DNA of 31,758 bases. Source: Chromera velia. Taxonomy: Eukaryota > Sar > Chromeraceae. Location of the stretch: contig JAHBMJ010003338.1 of NCBI GenBank assembly GCA_018398765.1, positions 8,485 to 40,242 on the forward strand, given 5' to 3'. The notes below the pieces were generated by a model that saw only the letters and a list, made by a program, of their open reading frames with translations, was not told the DNA's origin and made no database searches. The position numbers were made by a program, and so were the translations under genes. This document shows positions 1 through 9,296 of this stretch, in pieces (positions within the stretch are counted from its first letter, which is position 1; the number at the start of each line of letters is the position of its first letter).

Positions 1-17
1 CCCCCCCCTCTCTGCAG

Positions 18-1346
18 GCACGTGTACAGCCTCCCCTGCTGCCTACCCCCTCTAGCCGGCCTTCCTCTTCCTCTTTCTCTTCCCTTTCCCAGCACGGCAG
101 GCCTCTCAGTGACCACAGAAACCCTTTTCTCGCCTCGCGCCTGGGTGGTATGCCCCATGACCCCCCCGTCAGGCACTCAGAGGAAGGGGAAGGGGAAGGG
201 CAGCCTGAACATCGAGACGATACAGACAGCAGCAGCAGCAGCAGCAAGACCGCCAGGGTCTCCTCACACAGACACCCATCGGACCCGAGTCTGGAGAGGG
301 AGAGGGGCGGTGAGGTTGAGAAGTTCCCTGAGCCCCCCTTCAGCCCTGGGGAGGAGGTGCAAATTTAAGACCTGAACAGGAGTCCCAGGAGAGTCAACCT
401 CTTCATGAGTGCGTCGCTAGGCAATCCGAGAGGCTTCTTTCCGAGAGAGAGACAGGTGGAGGCATGGACATGATAGGAAAGAGGGAGGAGAGAAACTTAA
501 AGAGAGAAAGGGAGGGAGAGAAGGATTGGAGAGCCCTCAAGGGCTTTGGGCAGGGCTCTGGGGATTCAAGTTCCCTTCCTGCAACTGGCGGCGGTTTTGA
601 CTTACAAGCATGGACATCTTCTGCAGGGGGTCATGGGGAGAATCGTGTCGAAGGGGATGACGAGAGTGTCACCCTAGAGGCCCCCCACATTGATTCCTCG
701 CAACCTGAGGGTGAATCAGGCGAAGACAATGTTCCGGAGACCGATGATGAATATTACAGGGCCTATGGGGATGAGGGGACAGAGAGAGACAGGGACGCAG
801 TCGCCCCCCCGCTGCACAGGGATCGGGAGAGGGAGGGAAAGTGCTTCCGGATGGAAGGGGGGGAGTCAGGAAGGTCACACGCCGGTGGGGGGTATGGGGG
901 ACGCGAGGACCCCGGCAAGGAGGGGGGAGACGGTGAGGAGGACCCTGTTCCTTCCCCTTCGCATCTCTCTGACAGCCTCTACAGGGTCAGGATCAGTGGC
1001 CTTCCGCTGGAAGTGACGAGGGAGGAAGTGACAGAGGCGCTTGCAGAGAACAGTCTTCATCCTCTCAGTGGTAGCGGCTCCTTCTATGTGTATCCGCTGA
1101 GAGATTTGATTGAAAACCCTGAGCTAGACCCTGAGGAGGTAGTCACCTTGGGCTTTGAGGTTGATTTTGGGTCGCTTAAAGAGGCAGAGAGAGCGTTGAG
1201 GGCACCGCTGAGACTGAGGGGGCAGGTGCTGGAAGTGGAATGGAATACATCATCTTTCGAGGAGAGAGACAAGAAGGACAGACGAGGTTAGTTGGTTTGT
1301 CAGCTGGGATTAAGGTGTGACGATTGGCAATGTGCTTCTGCATGTG

Positions 1347-1420
<74 letters not shown>

Positions 1421-4400
1421 TCTGTGTGTGTGTGTAATTAGCTGTGTATGTGTACCTTAATGTGTGTATGTGTCTGTGTGTGTCTGTGAGTGCGAACGCA
1501 CATTTCTCTCCGAGTGAAGGCGTACTCGTATGCAAGTGAGTCAGCGAATCTTAGGCCTGCCCGTCAGTCAGTGACAACGTCGGTGCATTTAGACAAGACC
1601 AGCGAGTCGGGATGTGCATGGTGGCTCGATCGATCTGTGGCAGCTAGGGAAGCCCCACTGCCTGCCCCCTTTGATGATTCTGCAGAATCCCCGACTCAAG
1701 ACCGGGCTTGGGGGCCAGATGGGGATGCAGGTTGGGGGCCAGATGGGGATGCGGGTTGGGGGCCAGATGGGGATGCGGGTTGGGGGCCAGATGGGGATGC
1801 GGGTTGGGGGTCACATGGGGATGCGGGTTGGGGGATGAGTCCAGGTTGGTTGGGGGAAAGGGACTCCCAGGACGAAGCGAGTTCTTCCCGAGGTTCCTCC
1901 TCGTCTTTTTCTGAAACCTGCCAACAGTTAGAGTCGAGCACGCAACAGGCGGGGGGAAGTGCGAGCAACGAGAGAACTGCAGGTGGATGGGGGGCCGAGA
2001 GAACTGCAGGTGGATGGGGGGCCCCTCAGTCCAAAAAGTCACTACAGTCCCTGGAGTTCCAGCAGGAGAAGGAGCAGCAGAGGAAGAAAGACGAAGGACG
2101 ATGGGATCAATGGGAGGTGCATCGTGAACAGCTGCGTTTGCGGAAACGTTTTATCCGGAAACAGCAGCAGCAGAAGTTTGAAGAGCTTCAACAGCTCCAG
2201 CAGGACTTCCAATTCAAATGTCTGGAGTTGCAGCGACTCTCCGCGCAGCTGCTCGAGATGGAGCAGGTGCCCTCCCTTCACCCAGCAGTCGAAGAAGGGA
2301 ACCTGGAGGAAGTCAAGCGTCTGGTCTACTTAGGGGCGGACGTGGAGGCATGCGAGACTTCGGTGAGCGTTTCCATGAAGTGTGCATTCTGTCTGATCGA
2401 TCGATATGTCTTTTCGTATGCGCACTGCATCAAAAGTAAGGCCGGAGAGTGTCACTATGTGAGGGAGGGGGGCTCGGACAGGTCTTCACAATTGGGGGCG
2501 AAGAAGCTACGGGAGATGCTCCGAGAGGGTGCATGCGCTGGAACTGTTCTTTATTTTTACGTGATCTACAACGTGATCCAGTGCTGTCAAGTAAATTCGT
2601 AATTTGGGTGCTCATGCAGTCGGCTGAACATTTGGAATGAGAAAGTACTACCAGCCCTGTGCTGGTGCACCTGCCCAGGTCTTCAGTGAGGAAGACAGCT
2701 AGGCCTTCATGAATCCTCGCGCACATACTCGCTCACTCTTCTTGTTTGCAGAATGGCTGGACTCCCCTTTGGATTGCGGCAGCGAAGGGCTACCTTGATA
2801 TCGTCAAATTTCTTTACGAGACGGGAGCGCACCTTGACACGCCTGACAAGGAAATTGAGTGCATGAGCTTCCCCTGCAGGGGTTTCTCTTTCTTCTCCAT
2901 GCATCTCTAGTCCTGAAAGAGAGAGTTGCATGGGACCAGGATGAAGGGCCTAGCTCGATCATTGCGAACGAAGCTAAGGGGGATCCCGGCACAGACAGAC
3001 AGAGACGTACGGTGGGACAGCTAGAGGACCGACGTGCGGAGGAACCTGGCTAGCTCAGAAATGTCACATATATGCAGAAGACGTGCATGCAGTTCTTTGT
3101 TCTTGATGGATCCTTTGCATGCATGCACGTGCAGAAAGAAGCTTTCGTGTTGTCGCGTGCATGCATGCGAGTTCCAAATTGTTGCCGACTGTTGTTGACT
3201 GCATGCATGGAATTTCTTTCGTGTTAATTTGCCTGCAGGATGGAGAGACCCCCCTCTTCGCAGCCGCCTGGAACGGCCACCTGCAGACAGTACAGTTTCT
3301 GCACGACAAGGGGGCAAGAGTCGAAGTCCTGAATACGGTCAGCAAGCAGCGGTCCACGCAGCCCTCTCAAGCGCATGCAGTCAACTCGGCACACCCATCC
3401 ATGCATGCATGTCTCCTCTTACTCTTCGGTCCTTGGTCGAAAGATTACATGCACAATCCTTTCTCCTTCAGAGTGCACGTCTTGATTTTCTAAACGCCGG
3501 CAGTGACTTGCACGTCTGAACATCTGAAAATGCGAGTACGTTCGAATGAAATTATAATTTCAGGTGTCCAGCTGTTGGTGTGTTTGGAGTGCATCGCAGT
3601 GTGGAGTTTTACGATGGAACGCGCTTTCTTCTGATGTGTTCATGCAGAGAGGTGAGAACGTCCTGTTCTGGGCTGCCCGCAATGGGTTTCCGGAGACAGT
3701 CAAGTTTCTTCTCGATAAGGGGGCGAGCGTGGACGTCCGGACAGAGGTCAGGCAGGCAGGAGAATTCAATTAATTTCTTTTCTTTCGTGATTGAGGGAGG
3801 GAGCATGCATGCAGCCGCTTTTGATTCTTCTTTGTTGGTGTCATTTTCTGCATGCTGCTTCGATTTCTTCTCGGTCTCTGATGAGTGTCCTAGTGAGTGT
3901 CCTTCTGTGTCGCCCCTTTCTGTGGATGTGCCTGCATGCAGAGGGGTCTGAGTCCTCTCTACGCAGCTGCCTTGAGTGGCCACAAGGAAACAGTCAACCT
4001 TCTTGTACAGAAGGGGGCGAAGGTAGAGTCGCAGCTTTTTGACCAGGTAAGCGGGCTGTGTGAAAAGAAAGATCAAATGTCTGCTTGTCGATTCTCATGC
4101 ACGCCTCGTTGTGAGTGCATACGCTTCCTAGCTTGTCTTTCCTAGCTGTTCCCTCTGTATGTGCACTTCTGGGGGATGGCTATGAAGTGAATGAGGAGAT
4201 CGTCTGGATGGATGTCCAATGGCCGAACACAGATCTTCTCTCCCTGCTTCTTTTCCTTTCTTTGCGTCTGTCTGATATATCTGCTGCCTGTCTGCCTGTC
4301 TGTGATGAAGAGGTTCACATGAAGATGTCAGTGCCAGAGGACCCGATCTAGCTTCGGGGGTGAGAGAGAAATTGTGATTTAACGGGTCGCAGTGCATGCA

Positions 4401-7240
4401 GATCGTATTTTACGGGTCGCAATGTGTATCTGACAGCATGTCTTTTCTGGTTATCCTGGCTCGCTGGCCTCTGTCTGTCTGCATGCAGAGAGGCAAGTTC
4501 AGACCGAATCCCCTTCTGGCAGCTGCGTGGAAGCAAAACGTGGAGATCGTGAGATTCCTTCTGCAGTCACTCTCTGAGATGACGGATGCGAGGCTACTGA
4601 GCGCACTCTTGAAGGCTGTTGAGTCTCCAGAGGTCCGTCCGTCAGTCTGTTGCATGTCTTTTCTTCTGTGAGGTTTCTGCTCTTTGCTGTTGACGGTACC
4701 GCTGTAAGGCATGTCTTGTCCAGAGCATCAGGGAGGAAACCTTCCGCCTCTCTCACCTCACTCGGATGTCTTTCGATATACGCACAGCTACTATAATCCT
4801 GAAATCTCTACTTGCCTGTTTAACTTACCACTGCTTTGTAAGAGAACCGACTTAAATTACTTGGAAGCAAACTGATCGATGCTCATCATCAATGAAACCA
4901 TCTCTGCATGCGTGCAGGAAAAAGGCAGGTCTCTCTACGAAGCTGTGGTCAACGAATGGATAGACGGAATCAAACTGCTCGTCCTTCTGGGCACAAAGGA
5001 GGCCACTTGCCCTTCGCTTCGTGCATTCGTTCTGGGAAGACACTGCCTTCTCAGAAGGGCCGTACTCAACGGCGACGTAGAGACAATTGAGTTGCTGGAG
5101 GTCCTGCGAGGGCGGACAGAGACAGGCGCGCAGGCGAAGAGCATTGTGAGTGATTTTTGTTCTGTGTTTCTTTTTGTTGTTGAGAGCGCATGCCTCCTTT
5201 TTTCTTGTCGTCCTTTCGTAAGATTGTCTCTCCATCCATCTTGTGTGGGACGGCAGTACGTCCATGTTTTGTTTTTAAATTTCTTTCTTCAGCATGCATT
5301 CTTTACTTGACTGACTGACTGACTGACTTTCCTGAAGCACGCGGTCTTTTGAAAGAGAAGAACATTAATTGGCAGGGGAGACGGGGAATGAGTGTCTCGT
5401 GAGAGGGTCACAGAGTCTGTGCATGGAAGCCTTTCTCCAATTGCTGCAGTGGGCAGACTGTCGCGCCTTCGGTCTCACTGACAGCGGTCTAAGCGGAATC
5501 TTGCAATTTGCGATCGAAAGCGGTTGCTTGAAGATCGCCAAGTATCTGCTTGAGAGGGGGGCTTGTGATGAGGTGAGCGCAGCTGTATTTCTTTGATGTT
5601 TTGCGTGTCAGAGTGTTAGACAGTAATGTTGAATGGAAGCGTTCTTGTGTAACACGGACAGGGGCTGGCCTAGGTGAAAAAATGGAGTGTACGGCTGCCG
5701 GCGAACTTCCTGTGAGATTGTACGAATACGCCTTTTGAGGTGATGGGTTGGAGTGTTTTCCTTCTTGTTGCACTTTATTTTCCCGCTGCCGTTCACTTCG
5801 GACTTTCAATTCTCTTTCCGCTCTTCTGGCCCCCTGTCTCCTTCACGCACGTCCATCGTTTGCCTGCAATCAACTTGTTTTACAGTCTCCGCACAAGGCT
5901 CTTCTGGCGGCTGCCTGTTCCGGTCGCCTGGAGGCGGTCAAGCTCCTCGTCGATTGGGGGGCCAAGCTGGAGCCAGTCAACCGTGTCAGCTAGTGCATGG
6001 ATAGCTGGGTCTCTTGTTTGTCGACTCATGCGGACTCGTGGAGGGTTTTGATTCTCGAGTTTGTTAGTCCTTTTTTTCTTTCTGCGTTCAAGAGACAACC
6101 TCCAGCCATGTAGCTTGATGGATTGTGATTTCCCACGTGCGCCCGGACTTTTCCAATCCGATGCTGCAGCCTTCCGACCTTGCTGTGCCTTCATTGAGCT
6201 AGAGGTGCAGAATATCAGAGCTGCCGCTTATTTCTTTTGGAGGTCACAGCGTTGCGCTTGATGGCTGGTCTGTTTCTTTTTTGCGGTGCATGTCATGAGA
6301 TTTTGCAGAAGGAACTCAGTGCCCCCTTCCTCGCTGCATCGTTTGGGCATCTGGAGACGGTCAGATTTCTCATCGAGAAAGGAGCGAACGTGAACGCCGT
6401 TACAAAGGTGAGTGAATGCAGTGAATACGAGCTGGTGAAATCAGTTAATTTTGTTTTGACCTTCCAGCTGACAGTTGGTGGCTTGATAGTCTCGAGCATG
6501 CATGCAGCCCTGCATGTGGGTTTGATGCCCTCTGAACTGTTTTGTTGCCCTGAATTGATAAGGGCATTCAATTTGTTGCTGTGCGCGCAGAATGGAGAGA
6601 GCGCCCTTTGCTCGGCTGCCCGTAAGGGATTCCTCGAGATAGTGAAGCTCCTCTGCGAGAAGGGGGCGAGGACGGACGTTCGTAACAAGGTGAGCTGCAG
6701 TCCTCCCGCCCCCCTCTCCGTGATGTGTGATTGAGTGAGTGTTTCAGTCAGTGTGCATGGGGTGCGAATCCCGTGTAGGCTTTGTTTGTCAATGGATGGC
6801 ATGAATTCAATGCGCTGTTTTCTTGATTAGTCGCTTGCTCGTTGGAGACGCAATTAAAGCGCTCAGCTCACGGATTGCTGCTTTGAGGCGCCCACAGGCC
6901 CACAATGAACAGTGAAAATTGGTCGAAGTCAGTTTTTGTGCGGAACCTGGTGCTTGCTTTGGGGTAATCGGGGATTCGTGAAAAAGTGCATGGGCCCATG
7001 CATGCGTGTAATGGGCGGACGCAGGGGGCCGTCTGTCTTGTGTAGCTAGGGGGGTACTGTAAGATGGTCTGGAAACTGTGACTACCGCTGCATGGTGTGG
7101 ACCCGGATTTGAGTGATGTCTGCATGGCCCGTTTGCATGCAATGCTATGCATTCAGGACGGGTTGATTCCTCTGACGGTGGCGGATCGTGAGGGGCACTT
7201 GGAGGTTGTGGACTATCTCTTTGATCGCTATGTGGGGTGA
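18..7240 (+). CDS. Gene A: RRM / WG-repeat / coiled-coil / ankyrin-repeat protein, 5' end outside the window
   Basis: Exons as I read them: 18 to 1286 (with a small unresolved interruption between about 310 and 455), 1686-2362, 2752-2850, 3239-3337, 3648-3746, 3942-4046, 4489-4632, 4918-5145, 5414-5572, 5886-5984, 6309-6407, 6591-6689 and 7157-7240 (TGA). All phases agree: phase 1 after 1286, phase 0 afterwards. Domain order is a Ser/Glu-rich acidic region; an RRM (about 985-1240, starting LYRVRISGLP); WG/GW repeats (1700-2030); a Q-rich coiled coil (about 2100-2260, RKQQQQKFEELQQLQQ); then ankyrin repeats to the stop. RRM and ankyrin families bind RNA and protein respectively; a scaffold role is inference. 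The acceptor at 18, preceded by a C-run, matches gene B's exon 2 acceptor at 11816, so a catalytic exon may lie just left of the window. A strong donor at 7282, after the stop, may start a 3' UTR intron. The exon at 5414 is the least certain acceptor. Confidence 0.82.
231..248 (+). repeat. AGC trinucleotide run coding poly-serine
   Basis: Six AGC codons in gene A give a short serine run inside an acidic Ser/Glu-rich region. This is a typical low-complexity linker. Confidence 0.8.
310..455 (+). other. Unresolved small intron or frame change in gene A
   Basis: The exon opened at 18 reads in one frame (homologous to gene B's exon 2 start: both give PLLP followed by Ser-rich sequence) and hits TAA at 366-368. 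The RRM frame is open from 380 onward. Two splicing solutions restore phase. One uses a donor at 357 with an acceptor ending at 379 or 388, giving a 23- or 32-nt intron. The other uses a strong GTGAGG donor at 310 with an acceptor ending at 455, giving a 146-nt intron. Gene B has no intron at the corresponding place. A frameshift in gene A cannot be excluded. Confidence 0.5.
1343..1435 (+). repeat. (TG)n microsatellite in gene A intron
   Basis: Nearly pure TG dinucleotides lie in the intron between the RRM exon (ends 1286) and the WG-repeat exon (starts 1686). A few TGCG and TTTG interruptions are present. Confidence 0.95.
1708..1827 (+). repeat. 24-bp coding minisatellite giving WGPDGDAG repeats
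   Basis: Five tandem 24-bp units, the last slightly diverged, encode an eight-residue repeat W-G-P-D-G-D-A-G in gene A (the last unit reads W-G-S-H-G-D-A-G). The unit length is a multiple of three, so copy-number change keeps the frame. A second short repeat, two 27-bp units coding ERTAGGWGA, follows at about 1971-2024. Gene B has no equivalent array. Confidence 0.95.
2752..7240 (+). other. Ankyrin-repeat exon array of gene A
   Basis: Eleven phase-0 exons continue the ankyrin domain begun at about 2275 (HPAVEEGNLEEVKRLVYLGA). Six are exactly 99 nt, one 33-residue repeat each: 2752, 3239, 3648, 5886, 6309 and 6591. The exon at 3942 is 105 nt. Those at 4489 (48 codons), 4918 (76) and 5414 (53) carry diverged or fused repeats, and the last (27 codons plus stop) is a capping repeat. 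Each exon starts at the loop (NG/DG/RG-x-x-P/L), keeps the AA-x-x-G-H/F/Y helix and ends after the G-A-x-V/L-D/E turn. Donors are GTGAGN, GTAAGC or GTCNGN, except at 2851. Confidence 0.85.
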
Positions 7241-9296
7241 CGTCTTGGAGGATCAAGAGTTCGGATTCAATTTAAGTGAAGGTAAGTTCCTTTGTTGGGT
7301 GAACTGAGAAGGGGGGCTGGCTGGTTTTTGTCTCATGCATCATGTGGGAGAATTGGAGTGTGGCAGCTGGCACGCACTGGTCGGTCACGGCAGCGTAATA
7401 CTGCGGGGTGACACACAGAAAATCGAGAGAGGAGTCGGCAGACGTATGTGAGGGTAGTGAAAGGGGAATAGACAGCTAGCTTGTCGAGACGTACAGAGAG
7501 ACGAGGAAAGAGGGGCATGAGTGGTGATTGGAAGGATGGGCTGGCCTTTTTTGATCACGCAGAATTAATTCGCATGGGAACAGTTGGTGTGCTTTGTCAT
7601 TTGGGGATCTACAGCAAGGCGGTTTGATGATGTCTTCGTCTCTGTGTGTTCGTCGGTCTAGCTTCCTCTTTCGCCCAAAATCTTCAAGTAAGTCTACCGC
7701 TTCCACAATTAAGCACGTGCATGTCTGCATGGACGACCGACCAAAATGAGACTGCAAGGTCGCGCTGTTCACCTCTGTGTGAATGAATGGGTTGCATGTG
7801 CAGTGCTCATGATCACTCGCTTGCTTGCATGCCTTTACGTGCAGATGCCTGATCGATGCCAAACTTGCAGCACAAATCCGACTGCATGTCCTCGTCTTCG
7901 CGTTTGGCTGCATGTCTGGTTGCTTCTAGCTAGTCGTTGTGTGTGAAGAGACTTTGAAATAAGAGTGAGAGTGGGTAGAGGGGGAGGGAGGGTTCGAGCA
8001 ATGTCTATGATAGAAAAAGTATTTTGATCTGGTAGAAAACAGAAGAGCTGGCCTGGGTGATTGATCTGGGGATGTGCTTTGAGATCATGTGATTGTGGAA
8101 CTGCCACCAAATTTGACTTCTTTCACTCCCTTTAAAAAAACTGCCATTCGCTCGTCTGCTTCCACTTTTTCCTCGTAGCTGGGGAGCTTCTCATGCGTAG
8201 GTGAAAACGATCCCTCTTTCCTTCCTGTTTTTTGTGAATTAAAGGGGTCAGCTAAAAGGAAGAGAGGGGAAGCGGCCGGACACGCTAGCTCGATCGTTTT
8301 GGGAAGGAACCGTGACCCTACATGATCGATGGTTTGACGTTTCTTTTTGGGTTTCTCTCAATCGTTTTCTATATGTCGCCCCACGAGACTGCATGTACAT
8401 CAAAGAAATGATAAATTATTTTTAGATCGTATGCTAGACCGTATGATAGAATGAATACTACATTAAGTAGTGGAAAGATGGTTGGGGGAAACATTTGTTT
8501 ATATCTCTGACAAATCCGTATGTCTGTGACTGTTAGAGTGAAACACAATAAAAACTACCCTAAAGAATGTTTGCTGGAATGTCCGGTGAAAAAGTCTGGT
8601 TACTGGATGTTTTGACTTACCTTTTTGAAAAGTCACCTTACCATTTTGAAAAAGTCTGGTTGGTGCATCTCGAAAAATATATAGAGTATGAAGCTATATA
8701 AAGCTAAAAATTTGTGTACAAAGCGGGCTTAAAGCAGGTAAAAGCTACTCGTAGCGAACACTAACTTCTACTAACTTCAAAGGCCTTTGCTAATTTTTTT
8801 TTCATAACTAGAAGAAATGTCCGGTTATCAAAAATGGTAAGTCATAGTATGTTAAAAAGGCAACTTACCAAAAAAAAGTCCGGTCGACCGGGAGACAGAC
8901 TTCCTTCGTGGGGTGACTGTGATATTGTGCCGGTGCCAGTGCGATGATTGATCGCGTCGCCTGCGGATCTTAAGTTACCCCAATAGGGTCCGCGGGCCCC
9001 CCCTGCAGACTGAGAACGATTTTCTTGTCAGAGACTGACATGAGACTGACAATTGAATCACTGCGTTGCCTGTATCAGGGGTTGCATGTGGAGTAGGAAA
9101 AATACATGTAAAGCAAAGAGACGGTCTGAAGCCCTTTCGAACTTTTTCCCACGACCACTTTTGCGTATTTCCCCCTTTTTTCCTACCGGGAGACTTGCCG
9201 TCTCCTCTCACCAGCAAGAGTCTCGTGATGGACTCGAGATTTTATTGGATTGGTTTCTCCTGTCTGTCTCGCGACTTACAATAATTGAAGTGCTTC
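7241..9296. other. Spacer between gene A and gene B, with 3' flank homologous to gene B's
   Basis: No convincing gene. A segment at 8143-8540 resembles 17451-17755 downstream of gene B, including a perfect 25-nt match (8143-8167 with 17451-17475), so it belongs to the duplicated unit. At 8581-8890 there is an AT-rich block in which GTCCGGT/GTCTGGT and ACTTACC/GGTAAGT motifs recur in both orientations. The stretch just before 9297 should hold the promoter and 5' UTR of gene B, but I recognise no specific element. Confidence 0.6.
8581..8890. repeat. AT-rich block with recurring, partly inverted short motifs
   Basis: GTCCGGT or GTCTGGT occurs at 8581, 8594, 8654, about 8819 and 8878. ACTTACC or its reverse complement occurs at about 8615, 8836 and 8863, and CACCTTACC at about 8634. 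The right half read in reverse partly mirrors the left half, which suggests a small inverted-repeat element. No coding potential and no clear target-site duplication are visible. Confidence 0.35.

Noticed and set aside
5376-5413. Acceptor at 5375 for the ankyrin exon near 5414
   Set aside because: It does not give phase 0 and meets a TGA soon after; the acceptor ending at 5413 keeps the frame.
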